Of a stretch of 64,000 nt of DNA, positions 24,290 through 35,488 are shown in pieces. This DNA is from Actinernus sp. WN-2022 (Eukaryota; Cnidaria; Anthozoa; Actiniaria; Actinernidae): the NCBI GenBank assembly GCA_030867875.1, contig JAOWCC010000577.1, forward strand, positions 87,339,740 to 87,403,739. The letters run 5' to 3'. Position 1 is the stretch's first letter. Every line of letters begins with the position of its first letter. The notes under the pieces are model-generated. The model made no database searches. It had not been told where the DNA came from and worked only from the letters and a program-made list of their open reading frames with translations. The translations under genes were made by a program, and so were the position numbers.

Positions 24290-24480
24290 TTGCTGTTCAA
24301 AAATGCGTTTAAATTTGCTCTGGAAAAGTTTGGTTTCGAAGAATTCAAGGATTCACACAATGACAAAGAAGCAGTAAGAGAGTTAGTTTTCCGATGAAGA
24401 CACTTTGTCAGTAAACTCTGGCAAGTCACTTAGCTTGGGAAACCGTCAGCTCAAAGGTCGCGAAGCTCGTAATGTTCAGT
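24290..24480 (+). pseudogene. Possible RecQ-like helicase fragment
   Basis: Translation reads KFALEKFGFEEFKDS and KEAVRELVFR up to a stop at 24394. A shift of frame then gives DTLSVNSGKSLSLG. The order resembles the Q-motif region of RecQ helicases (FGF...FK..Q.EA...) followed by a degraded Walker A (GSGKS). Many RecQ-like genes in cnidarians are repeat-borne. The piece is about 60 residues, broken, and isolated, so the assignment rests on two weak motifs. Confidence 0.3.
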
Positions 24481-24888
24481 CATTTCTCATATGCAAGACC
24501 AGGTAGCCCGGCTATTCTTACTTCAAAGTAAATTAGTGCTGCCTTTATCGGAGAAGAAAAGACGGACGACTCCAAATTAAAAGAGAAGAGAGGAAATCAC
24601 GTCTGACGCAGGCCATGTTTACGCGTTTAACTCTGCAATCACCGATTCACTTGAAAATCGCTGCATCAAATGAGTTTTACAATTCTTCAAGTCCTATGTA
24701 CTAAGTTTGTACAATTTATGTCTCCAAGACATACTCTACACAAGTACTAAGCGGGAATACTCGACTCTAGCTCAGAGTTCCGAGATAACATCTGAACTTA
24801 ATTTTTATCCCCGTATATATTTCGGCTTTTAATTTCTGTCAGCGAGTGTCTTGATCGTCACTTAAATATTAAAGAGAACAACACCAAA

Positions 24889-24940
24889 GAGGGTCTGAAT
24901 GGGGTTAACTGACTACTGACAAACGGCCTTAAAACTGCTA
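24889..24940. repeat. Fragment of the GAGGGTCTGAATGGGG MITE
   Basis: About 45 bp identical to the left end of the element at 18915 (GAGGGTCTGAATGGGGTTAA, then CTGACTACTGACAAACGGCC). Confidence 0.75.
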
Positions 24941-26155
24941 AACCGAGCCTATCATGCGATTTTCTGTTTATAATATTAATACTGAGCAAACATTTGCTGA
25001 GAGCGTGCAACTGTGTACTCTATGATATTTTTATGCACTCTTTATTAACCAATCATAATCCAGACATGTTGTTCAGTAGAAAACTGCGCGTTCCAATTGG
25101 CCGCTTTTTGCCATGCATATTATCGGCCCATGGGAAGCTATTTCTTCAATTTTCAACTGGTTACTTCATTTATCTGTCTATCTATTCTATCATCTATATT
25201 ATATAATTATTTTACAACAGCCCAAACATTGACTTAGCAGTGCTATTTCTTCCCGAGCTCTCATGATGTTTGACTATTTGTTTAGGTGAGAAACTATATG
25301 AGCATTTTCTTGTTTGTTTAGTAACTTCCTCAACACGTATAACAGTTTGATGAATTTTCACCTCCCAAAGAACATAATTGACAAAAAAAACTATTGTCAA
25401 ACAACTTTATAAAATCGTAATTACAACATCACAGTTTCATTCAATTTATTGACGACAAATAGACCATCGGTCATATATCGGAGTCTCTGATTTCTACAAT
25501 TTCTCACTCACGACTCACTAGCTCACTCTCGGGATCACTATAAACACAACTCATACTGCCACACCTGACAATTAAAAAAACAGTTCAGACCAATTATACC
25601 GCAACAATATTCTCCCAGGGAAATACGACCGTCATTTTGTCTCACATGCTCGGCTTTTAAGAAATTCATCGAAAGATAGGAAAAATGTATGAGTGGAGCT
25701 ATGAATTACTCGCTTACTGCTTCCTCTCTCCTCTACCAATGCGTACAATTCATGCAAATTATGTATTGCTTAAAACGTACAAACGAAGAAATATATTCAT
25801 CGGCCGAAGTAATTCGTGTCGAGCAGTGCTAACAACTGTTTGTCTGATCAATGTTCCTTCCTTGCATCTTTCACAATACACATATCGCTTAGGGTGAACC
25901 ATTAGAAATCACTGAATCGTTGAATGGTGGCTTTGCAATGTGTAAATAAATAATGGTTTAATTTATTTTAATCAAAGTGTAGTTTTATCAATAACGTATA
26001 CTGCCTTTTACTTATTACAGCCCTAGCATTATATTATGAATGCAGCAAACCAAACTGTGCCAGTTTCTCCTATAATCACAGCTATTCATATCTAAGCTAT
26101 TATATCTAAGCATGTTGAAGACTCCTACTACTGTTGATGTGGCTTACTGTATCGT
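24941..26155. other. Intergenic, nothing recognised
   Basis: Short open frames at 24994, 25212 and 25685 carry no motif. No repeat structure was seen. Confidence 0.4.
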
Positions 26156-26159
26156 TGTT

Positions 26160-26285
26160 TTTATATAATAATCACTCTCTGATTGGTCAAGAGCCGCGTG
26201 TTATCATAGGACACACATGGATGGCTTCATGAGCGCCATGATTGCCGGATACCTTCATAGTTTTTAGTTTGCGATTATTATATAA
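26160..26285. mobile_element. Small foldback element
   Basis: TTATATAATAATC (26160) is mirrored by GATTATTATATAA (26272). The interior is about 100 bp and includes an ATTGGTC block common in cnidarian MITE interiors. Confidence 0.5.
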
Positions 26286-26317
26286 AACAAATAGACAAAT
26301 TCTGCCGTGCGTCTGTC

Positions 26318-26444
26318 CTCTTATAGAAGCACAGATGACCTTCCAATGTGAAGAGACTATCAGTTACGCCACTCGGCTACGTCTCGTGGTGCACTTCCTT
26401 GTTCTCTTCACGTTGTGACGTCATCGGTGCATCTATAAGAGGAT
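26318..26444. mobile_element. Small foldback element
   Basis: TCCTCTTATAGAAGCAC (26318) is mirrored by GTGCATCTATAAGAGGA (26428). The interior contains TGACGTCATCG. It is non-coding. Confidence 0.55.
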
Positions 26445-26943
26445 AAATGTACCGAAGAATAAATATATGTGTTAAGTAACAACTACGTATGATCTCTTTT
26501 ATATGTAAAATACTTTTCGAGATTTAGTTGACTGAATACTTTCTAGCTTTTTGACATTGTGATCACATTTATTTTAATAGTAGATTTGAAATTTGAAGTA
26601 CTGGGTTGTTATTGCATGGTTTCTATATGATCAAAGACCATTAGTTTTCACTGCTTAATTGTAAAAGCGCCACTTGGAAAACTTGTGGAAATGGCGCTAT
26701 ATAAAGTACATTTAGTATTCCAGTGACTGAAACATCCCGATGTGTTGTGATCTGTGTGTTCTTATTGGATAGGTCAATTGAATTAACACACCCTAAATTT
26801 CTGTATATTATTTTAAAAAATTGGTTATAAACTGTGATTGCTCTACTTTCGATTATTGCCAAGTTCAAAATGTCAGACCAAATGAGTTGTAAGACCTTTC
26901 CTAAATAAATCAATAAATCAATAATATAAACTAATTGCGAGTT

Positions 26944-27040
26944 TGAGACGCCGATACCGAATTATATTGCTGGCCAGTTGGGAGAAAATATATTTCGTAT
27001 TGGGCGGAGTCGCGCAATATAATTCGGTATCGGCGTCTCA
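26944..27040. mobile_element. 97-bp palindrome
   Basis: TGAGACGCCGATACCGAATT at left and AATTCGGTATCGGCGTCTCA at right are perfect inverses; the arms run about 27 bp. It directly abuts the element starting at 27041. Confidence 0.88.
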
Positions 27041-27704
27041 GGCCCCGTCCACGCGTAGCCGGATATGTTTGAAAACGCAACTTTTTGTATTCGTTTAAAA
27101 AAAAATCGCGTCCACACGTAGCGTTTACGAATCGTATTCGCCGTCCACACGAAAACGGCTAATACGCTAACATGCTTGACAGATCATGCGCACATTCTAA
27201 TAGTTTGAGCCCCCGAAAAAGATTGGCGGCATTTTTGTTTGCTTTGGAACTAAACTCTAACTTGAGAAACTAAAATAGCCAAAAAGATGTCCCAAATAGG
27301 GAAAGAATAAGGCACAGTCGTTTCTTTGGACAGACGACGAAGTGGAGCAGCCTGATAATGTTTAGCCGCCTCCTCGCGTAATCAACTTGAACATTTATCA
27401 AAGCTATGTTCATCTGAAGGCACGCTATTAGACTGGAAAGAAGTCCACGTAACAGTGTAACAAGAATATTACGTAAAAGACTGGATCCGATACCGTGACG
27501 TCAGCGTATTCGAAAATCTCCGTCTTCAGCCGTCCACACAAGTACAGGAAAACGGCGTTTTCAAAAATTTCCACTCTTGGGAGCGTTTTTCAAAAAGTTG
27601 CGGATTCGATACCGTATTCATCGGATACGTGTGAAGAAAAAGAAAGAAAAAGAAAAAGAAAAAGTTGCGTTTTCAAACATATCCGGCTACGTGTGGACGG
27701 GGCC
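27041..27704. mobile_element. MITE with GGCCCCGTCCAC termini
   Basis: It starts GGCCCCGTCCACGCGTAGCC and ends GGCTACGTGTGGACGGGGCC. Subterminal TATGTTTGAAAACGCAACTT mirrors AAGTTGCGTTTTCAAACATA. It is 664 bp with TCA on both sides, a possible 3-bp target duplication. Frames inside it, including a lysine-rich one near 27640 made by a GAAAAA repeat, are not genes. Confidence 0.85.
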
Positions 27705-30014
27705 TCAAAATCGCAATTCAACAATTAAGTCGGGAATTGTTAAAAGAAAGAAGAGAATGAAGCACCAAACTCAGGGGCGTACCTACAATTACGCGAAGTA
27801 CGCACTTGCGTACTAGAAATTTTCAGGACATTGCCTGTGACTGTTATCGAACGCATTATAATCGCAAAATCGCCACATTCATGCCAGAAAAAAAGTATCA
27901 AATTAAGAGGCCTCTAAGAACACAGCGAACATGGTGAACGTGATGAGCATTTTAAAGATAATACAGTCATATTTTAGAAACTGGTGACAATTACTGTTAA
28001 GCAAATTTTATTAGCATTACCATGAAATGTTTCTATCAAACACTTTGTGCGTACTGGGATAAACTGTCTGGGAACGCCCCTGAAACTCATGCTGATCGTA
28101 ATTTCAATTCTCAAAAGGCGCCTATTATATCCATGGCAACGGTTTCACGGCTTGAGTTCAGCAGTTTTGAAATCTCTTCAATGCTTCTATATTCAATTCT
28201 TGTCAAATAAACATCAGTTTCAAAAATGATAAGTGATTTCGAATTTAAGGGTTATCTAATTTTAAAATATATTTTTTTCTTTGAAAGAAAGTGTTTTTCA
28301 TTTATTTAAGAATTTTGCTTTCACTTTGAGGCTTGATTGAAACGACTTTTGTAAGAAACTGAATACATTTTTCTTTTCGAACAAATTAACACCTAGTGAG
28401 CCATTAAACAGTTCATTCCACGATCCAATCAGATTACAAAGGCTGGAACATCAACCTATCAGACTGCTAGATGTTTATGTAAACTTCTGGGTCAGTTAAG
28501 CATCGATAAACAATTAAACTGACCAAGCTCGTGCGATAACAAGTTCAATATGTGCTCGAGTCTCGTCGGCATTTCGCATTTTTACTTCAAGTGATTGGAT
28601 TGAGACTATAGGTAAGTAAAAAAAAATGTTGTGTTATTAATTAACGGCAACGTTTTCTTATTTCTCCAACCAGTACGTGGACTTCCTCTCTTCCTTTTCA
28701 AATTTAACATAACGCCCTTTAATTGCATGCGGTTTTCGATGTATAATTACGACGCAATAAATTCCGGCCTAAATATGATATCAGCTTTTAAGTCACGGTT
28801 AAAGATATGTTTAAATATTACGTTCACGCATTAGATTCCACCAATATTATCTACAGCTAACATCAGCATTAACTCATTAATTCAACATATTTGATGACTG
28901 ATATTTTGAAACTAGTGAGAACTTTTAACCAATATATCTTATTATTATTATATTCTAAATCGAATTGTGCAGCAGAAATTTCGTTATGAGTTTTGAGTTC
29001 CTTCCAATTCACTTTCATATGGAACTAAATGGCAAATACAGCCATAATGTATTTAATTTCATACTATGAACAGCTTGAATTTACTTAAACGCGATAACTG
29101 CCATAGCGAAGCTGGATCAATAATTAACCTTTTTCTCAGTAGCTGCGTGTGTATATTAAAATATAGTAAGAACATAATATTCAATTTTGAACCTGTGTTT
29201 TTATATTTATTGGCAACGTGCAGATGAGACCTTTCAGTATTTCTCGGAGAAGGATTTGTCTTAAATTTAATATTTCAAGAACGTGATAAGGTATTGAGTT
29301 GTTTGCACAATAATATAATAAAAACTCTCAAACACAAAGCTTATGGGTTTCAGTTTTGTACAGTTTTGAAAACGTGCTCGCACTTGTGTAGAGCAATGAC
29401 ATTTAGAAGGACAATTTGCTTGTGTAGCCATCGCATCTTTTGGTGTGACAAGTGAATGCAAACGGGGACGTGTGAGTAATGGCAGTTACATGCAGAGTAT
29501 ACAACATGACGGATATAAAGGAAGACGATTAATTAAGTTAGGGAAACAAACTTCATCTTGAAAATATGTCATGAAATGTTAATTTTGTTAAACATACGTG
29601 CTGCGACAAAACGTCGAAATGTCGAAAACTGTGCTTGAGATTTCTTTTACTGAATCAGGTCACCCAATGTTTCATAAAGGAGTCTTTTCGATATTTATTT
29701 ACCAATATGCATGAGGCGGAAGACTGGAAGTGATCAATTATAGTTTAACGACATCGCAATTAAAAATATTAATTTTAATATCACAGGTGGAGTATAGTGA
29801 TAACCAGTTTAAAAGCATTTTGACGTTTTGTTATTGAAGACTATGGAGTCGTCAAATGCTCACGAAACAAGGAAATAAACCGTTCTAGAGAATTGAACTT
29901 AGCCATTTAGCGGAGGACATATCTTTACTATCGTTTTTTAGCGCGTTCTAAATTGTTACATGTACCGCAAATGACTGTCTTGTACTCAGAGATGTTTAAA
30001 GAAAGTTTGGTGTT
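27705..30014. other. Intergenic, nothing recognised
   Basis: Several 60-80 codon frames (28022, 28631, 29461-29267) lack known motifs. No RNA gene or inverted repeat was found. Confidence 0.4.
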
Positions 30015-30295
30015 TTTACCTGACACATACCTGACGAGGTAATTCCCCGTTAAATTACACGAGAAAACAGATATCGCCCGAGTCGCTTCGACGACTGAAG
30101 GCGATATTCGTTTTTCGAATGCAATTTAACGTGGAATTACCGAGTCGGGAAAAGTGATTTTCCTTGAATCGCATAATCCGATGAATTACTTGAAGATTTA
30201 GTACTATTCCACAATGAATCACCACTCCTCTAAGCCAATCAGCGTATGATTTCTTAAACGCACAAGTGCGATTCAGCTATGACTATGCGATTCTC
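30015..30295. mobile_element. Foldback repeat, copy 2 (inverse of 19770)
   Basis: ACCTGACGAGGTAATTCCCC, then GCAATTTAACGTGGAATTACC, then TTGAATCGCATAATCCGATG and AATTACTTGAAGATTTAGTA. These match 19770-20080 in reverse orientation. One arm has lost part of its symmetry. Confidence 0.7.
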
Positions 30296-30534
30296 CTGTG
30301 AATTTTTAAATTACACAAATCAGAAGGTGCTGATTTTCGCAAAATTGCAGCTGTTTTACCCCCTTAGGGATGGTTCCTACAAGCGATCATATAATCAGAT
30401 AAACGGCATAATTATTAACATACATAACGGTCAAGGATGTTTTTATCACACTGAACAGCCTTATCTCGCTAATGGCATCAGGCCTTACATAACTTTATAA
30501 ACAATCAAGCAAAAGTTAAGTTCCTAAGCGTTGT

Positions 30535-30846
30535 CACATGAATGTGAGACTAGAGATTCCTAAACAACGGTTATTCAAATTGGACACCATTTATAATTAT
30601 GCAATGGTCTTTAGCCTCGTGTTCACGTTGCCACACAATTCAAAAGCGTGTTCACATGAATGTGAGGCTAGAGATTCCTAAACAATGGTTATTCAAATTG
30701 GACACCATTTATAATTATGCAATGGTCTTTAGCCTCGTGTTCACGTTGCCACACAAAAGCGTGTTCACATGAATGTGAGGCTACAGATTCCTAAACAATG
30801 GTTATTCAAATTGGACGCCATTTATAATTATGCAATGGTCTATAGC
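30535..30846. repeat. Tandem repeat, ~115-bp unit, 2.7 copies
   Basis: CACATGAATGTGAG begins units at 30535, 30653 and 30766. Each contains GAGATTCCTAAACAA, GGTTATTCAAATTGGAC, CATTTATAATTATGCAATGG and GCCTCGTGTTCACGTTGCC. The second unit has lost 5 bp. Non-coding. Confidence 0.9.
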
Positions 30847-31013
30847 TAAGCGTATTGCACCTAATTACACCAGCAACTCTGATTAGCCCAACACATGAAA
30901 GCCTTTGTCCTAATGAGATAACTAATTTTGTGTTAATAAAAGAAACATCGCTGCCATTGTATTCCCCCAGTGAAAGTAGTTTGAACGCCGTTCGAAAATT
31001 ATTATTTTTTGCT

Positions 31014-31043
31014 CTGACGAAGGGCTAGCGCTAGAAACGTCAG
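31014..31043 (+). ncRNA. Candidate minimal hammerhead ribozyme motif (Penelope-like element remnant)
   Basis: CTGACGA, then a short stem-loop GGGC-TAGC-GCTA, then GAAA and CGTCAG. This matches the hammerhead core order CUGANGA / stem II / GAAA, with CTGACG and CGTCAG as complementary outer strands. Minimal hammerheads of this kind are known from Penelope-like elements, where they act as dimers. Here stem II has one G-A mismatch at its base, so activity is doubtful. No reverse transcriptase is seen beside it. Confidence 0.5.
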
Positions 31044-31143
31044 CTGCTACTCGCTTTCCACTCCGGTTAGCATACCTCAATCGACTTTAGTTGATTATAC
31101 CAGTGTTTAATCTTCCCAACCGACTAGTTTTTACAGGAACTAG

Positions 31144-31866
31144 TTACCGTAAACTGATGGGCCGCATTTCATTGTTTATCGACACTTCTGGTTATTGACT
31201 TCTGCTTTAACTAATTCTAAACGACTTGCGAAACTCCTTCACAAAAACCGACGTACGGTGAGGTTTTCATGATAATGTGTTTATTGTTTGATAATTATAC
31301 ATTGCTCTTCAAAACAGAAGCGAAATCGTGTTATCTCTTTAGTGGCATTTAGTACTGTTTCGTTATCAAGGTAACACAAAAACACCAACGAGAATGGACA
31401 AACAAGTGCTTGCATGATTTTTTGGGGGTGCAAAACATAATTCGTTGCAAGAGAATATTGGCGGTGCAATAAAATTACACTGTGAAAAAAGCATACAGGG
31501 CTCGCATAGTCCAAAACAAAATCGCGTATAAAAGGCCAACAAAAAATCGTGCAAAAACATTTACAAGCCCTGTCCCCTGATTTCTAATGGCCCACCCCTA
31601 ATCATTCGGTTTTCTGTGTAATTTTGGATTAATTCGAACAAGTGGGGTTTTCAGAGTATCATAATTGCGCGACCCTGTAGGGTGAATGCAATATTACCTT
31701 TTTTAAATCAATACATGTGTCGGTCTGAGCGTGCGTTCTTTGTTCGAAAATATTGAAAATATTTCACTCAAACTCCAGTTTTCCCCATTTTATTAGGCTT
31801 TATCAGAAGTCCATAACCAGAAGTCTCGATAAGCAATGAAATGCGGCCCATCAGGTTACGGTATAA
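31144..31866. mobile_element. Element with ~68-bp inverted ends
   Basis: TACCGTAAACTGATGGGCCG (31145) is mirrored by CGGCCCATCAGGTTACGGTA (31843). GCATTTCATTGTTTATCGAC mirrors a block ending in CAATGAAATGC, and ACTTCTGGTTATTGACTTCT is mirrored near 31805. The ~590-bp interior has no domain-bearing frame. Confidence 0.72.
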
Positions 31867-32052
31867 TCTATGTTAAGAACGGCACTCAAACTACGTCCGT
31901 GGAGGAAAAACAATGGCAGCCATGTTTCTAATAAACACAACCTAATTTTTCTTATTAGAACAAATACTTTCATGTTTTGGAACAATTAGGCTATCGCCTG
32001 CGGCTCGTGCGATTATTAGAACTTTCAAAATATCACTCAGTGCCTATAAATC

Positions 32053-32458
32053 CCCGGGGGGGGGGGGGGGGGGTACTCTACCTAAAGTTGGGTAGAGGTG
32101 TGCCGCTGGGGCTCTGAAACCCTTACCCTGTTTAAGACAAAAAAACTCATATTTTCATACCCTGTTCAAGACAAAGTGTTAAAATTTTCCCTCAATAAGA
32201 CAAATAACAAATTATCTATACTAGGATGTCAGTGTTTATTGTGATCTTGTATAATGAGTGTCATAACTAAATAAGTCTTCAGCAAGCACTAGACTAAATA
32301 ACGGCACTAGATAAATACCATACTCTGTTCAAGATCTGTCGATGTGAAAATGGATACCCTGTCTAAGATCAGAAACTCGAAAAACCATACCCTGTCCAGC
32401 GGATCATCCCCGTATAGTCCATATATGGGAGTACCCCCCCCCCCCCCCTACCCCCGGG
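32053..32458. mobile_element. G/C-tract MITE, hAT-like, 8-bp target duplication
   Basis: It begins CCC followed by 18 G and ends with a long C run closing on CCCCCGGG. TATAAATC lies on both sides (32045-32052 and 32459-32466), an 8-bp target duplication of hAT type. The interior has degenerate ATACCCTGT..AAGAC blocks in mirror order. The G run could form a G-quadruplex. Relatives at 45258 and 15780. Confidence 0.82.
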
Positions 32459-32467
32459 TATAAATCC

Positions 32468-33290
32468 CATATAGCACTCGCGTGGAAAATGTGGATAATA
32501 CAAAATTGGCAACCGAGGCTTACGCTGACTCCAGACTCTTACTCAAGCCCATGGTCTGGTGCCAAAAGATAAGAAGCATAATATGTCACCTCGGCTTTGG
32601 CAATCTGTGGCTAGAACAGAATAATATAACCAATTACACAGCACTCGCTAGCAAACTAAAACAAAGGATACGAGACGTTGAATGCCAAAACTGGTACAGC
32701 GAGGTCCATAATGACTCGAGAAGTAATTCAAATCAGCGAAATCAGTTAAGAACATACAGAATATTCAAGAAATCTTACGAATTAGAAAATTACTTGAAGG
32801 AAGTAGACAATGTGAAGCACAGAATAGCACTAACAAGGCTAAGAATAAGCAACCACAAACTAGAGATCGAAAAAGGAAGGTATGCAAGACCATACAAACC
32901 AATCGAGGAAAGATTATGCCATTTCTGCCTCTCGGAGATTGAGGATGAAACCCACTTTGTCTTGAAGTGCAAGAAATATGAAAATCTAAGGAAGGAATTC
33001 TATGCTTCACTAAAGAATAAATGTAATATAAATACGGCACACCGATCTGAAAATAGCCTATTATGCACAATCATGAACCCTGACAGTAGAATCTCTAGTC
33101 TTTCAGCAAAATTCATTTATAACTGCTTCAACATCAGAGCTGAAGCTCTAACGCAATGATGCCTGTTCCCAACTAACAGAGAGATATATACATAACCTAA
33201 TTTAACTGAAATTTATTGGACCCATGTCGAAGTACTTGCATGTACAAAACACCAAATAAAATATGTCTGTCTGTCTGTCTGTCTCGCGTT
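32468..33290 (+). pseudogene. 3' end of a non-LTR retrotransposon (C-terminal zinc finger and tail)
   Basis: A 225-codon frame (32482-33159) reads as the C-terminal part of a LINE ORF2: an extended helical region (WCQKIRSIICHLG, RISNHKLEIEKGRY), then a CCHC-type cluster RLCHFC...EDETHFVLKC at about 32925-32970, as found downstream of many reverse transcriptases. It starts without any reverse transcriptase, so it is 5' truncated. The 3' UTR ends in (TGTC)n at 33262-33283. CTCGCGT is present on both sides (about 32474 and 33283), a plausible 7-bp target duplication. The frame itself is intact, so insertion is fairly recent. The exact clade is uncertain. Confidence 0.82.
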
Positions 33291-33299
33291 CATGCGATT

Positions 33300-34078
33300 C
33301 CTCTACTAATCACATGGATTCGAATGCAATGCGGGATTAATTTAACGAGTGATATTTTCAGAGTATTAAAAATGCAAGGGCCCGTAGGGTGAATGCAATT
33401 TGAGCTTTTATGAAAAATCTCACGAGTTCAAAATAATCCAGAATTGCACGAGAAAGCCATATATGATTTCTTGTTAATAATATTCATCCGCGTATATTTG
33501 TGTTTTTTGTCGTGATGTTATTCAAAGGATTTTGCTCCTGTAAATGTGGAAATCTCTACAGAATCTGATTTACATAAAAGCCTTGCGTAAAAAAATAATA
33601 CGTATAATCTAATTATAATGTCTAAATTATATCATGGCTATAATACATAGGTTAAAAGTCGTTATAGATTTGCTATTGCGCAGATCTTCCGGTAGTTTAT
33701 TCCAAACAAATTCTCCTCAATAGCCGAATCGCTTTTTACCGTAGTTGGTTTTTGCAGGGAGGTGGACTCGAGTTCCGTTTTTGTGGCGTTCTGTTCAGTC
33801 CTGGGTTCAGATCAGCTCCTTCGCGCTTTTCTTCAAAATATTTTGGTAAAACCATGGTAACCATGCAGCACGTGGGATATTTCTCTTTTAAACAATAGGA
33901 TCGTTTAACGCCAGAGCGCAACAGAGTCTGCAGAAAGCGCTAACAAGCTATTAGCCAATCATAATCGCTTATTTGGGTATTAACATATTAATGAGCTTCG
34001 AGTTGCGTCTCCTTCTTCTTCCACCTCCCTGGTTTTTGGGAGAGGTTTTTTAAATTTAGATGATGAGCCTCTTATATG
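33300..34078. other. Intergenic, nothing recognised
   Basis: CAGAGTATTAAAAATGCAAG..CCGTAGGGTGAATGCAAT at 33359 resembles a segment at 31655, so part of this is an old repeat. No gene is seen. Confidence 0.4.
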
Positions 34079-34333
34079 GAGCTCGGGTGGCGCAGTGGTT
34101 AAGCGCTTCGCCTCTCATCTCTGTGGCCCAGGTTCGAATCCCGGACGCGGCGCCATATGTGAGTTGAGTTTGTTGGTATCTCGCCCTTGCTTCGAGGGTT
34201 TTTCTCCGGGTTCTCCGGTTTTCCTCCCTCCGCAAAAACCAACACGCTAAACTCCAATTCGATCTGTGAATTAGCCAGGACCTGGCTTTGATCAGCCCCC
34301 ATGGTTGTTTCAGGTCTCGTTAGAAATTCAGAG
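34079..34333 (+). mobile_element. tRNA-derived SINE, best copy
   Basis: A tRNA-like head with an A box (TGGCGCAGTGGTTAAGCGC) and a B box (GGTTCGAATCC) about 40 bp later is followed by a SINE body: CATATGTGAGTTGAGTTTGT, TGGTATCTCGCCCTTGC, TTCTCCGGGTTCTCCGG, and ATCAGCCCCCATGGTTGTTT. It ends GTCTCGTTAGAAATTCAGAG. Both internal Pol III promoter boxes look intact. Copies at 13729, 42928 and 44861. A 67-codon antisense frame through it is not a gene. Confidence 0.9.
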
Positions 34334-34400
34334 TTTTATATTGTATGGTGTTTGGTCTCTTGTAAATTTATTTATTAAATATTCCGGTGCTTGATTATTA

Positions 34401-34775
34401 AAGCCTGGTTTTCATATAGCGACGCGGCAAGCACAAGAGTCCTTATTTCACAGTGAAAACGAGCTCGACGCAAGCGCAAGCACTGACGCAAGCACAAGGA
34501 TCAAAATGTTTCCTTGTGCTTGTGCTTTTGCTTGCGTTCGCGTTGTGCTAGTGAAAACGGAAGACAACGGAAACACAAGGGCGTCTTTGACAGCTAATTA
34601 CGTTTGACCAATGAAAACACTCGTTCTAGGTCCCTCTCGCGTAACCGCGAGTTGTGCAAAAACACAAAGAGACAAGCGACCAGCGAGTCTTGCGCTTATT
34701 GCACGGTTCGTTTTCACTTGACGCATATCTCTTGTGCTTGTGCTTGCGCTTGCGTCGCTAGTGAAAACCAGGCTT
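34401..34775. mobile_element. MITE with AAGCCTGGTTTTCA termini
   Basis: It starts AAGCCTGGTTTTCATATAGC and ends GCTAGTGAAAACCAGGCTT, inverted with small gaps. The interior is rich in GCAAGCACAAG and its complement CTTGTGCTTG, so much of the element can fold. 375 bp, non-coding. Confidence 0.85.
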
Positions 34776-35488
34776 AAGTATCTTAAACATTTCTATATGA
34801 GCTATAAGCTTTCTTCTGCGAACCGAACGTCTATCCCATCCTATCTATCAAGGAGGGGACCAGAGTTAGAGTCATAATTAGAATATGTAATTATTCTAGC
34901 TATTACATGATTCTGCACTGGTATTACACGATTTGGCACTGGTGTTTAGCGTAAATACAACTGCTCTCAGCCAATCACATTCGAGAACTCGTTGCATGTA
35001 TATTATTACCTCTACTTATTACACGGACATTTGTGTAATACGGCATGATGTTTTTACGAGTCAGTTGTAATTTTCTGAGCCTAAAAAACGAGAAAAAGTA
35101 TAATTGACGAGCGAAATTTCCCAGTCGTATTACACAATTTCCGTGTAATAAATAGTTCATTTCACAACAACAACTGTTTCGCTTTCTGATTGGCTCTCGG
35201 CCATGATCAATAATGTTATACACAATGGAAGTGACGTCACTTACATGAAGTGGGAGCATTTCTAGTGCTTTGTAGAGGTTAGGGAATTCAAACATCCATG
35301 CAAAGAGCAATACAATGAGGATTTCACAAGCATTAATAGGTGCGTCAAATTAAATGTCCTCGTAGTGTTCCATTTGTCAAAATTTAAGTTTTTTTACTCG
35401 AGTTAATTCAAGCAAAAATATTTCGGCGAATTTGTGGTTCGGACTTTGCGACAACTGTAGTTCTCTCAGAACTCAGAAGTCTTGAATT
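34776..35488. other. Intergenic with an imperfect palindrome
   Basis: TATTACACGGACATTTGTGTAATACGGC (about 35017) is mirrored by a block ending CCGTGTAATA at 35153, a MITE-like foldback of about 137 bp. A 111-codon minus frame (35310-34975) runs through it and is not considered a gene. Confidence 0.5.

Noticed and set aside
27577..27816. Lysine-rich frame near 27640
   Set aside because: Created by a GAAAAA simple repeat inside the GGCCCC MITE.
34099..34302. Frame MGADQSQVLANSQIELEFSV.. and its near-copies at 42983 and 44896
   Set aside because: All are antisense or shadow readings of the tRNA-derived SINE; similarity reflects the repeat, not a protein family.
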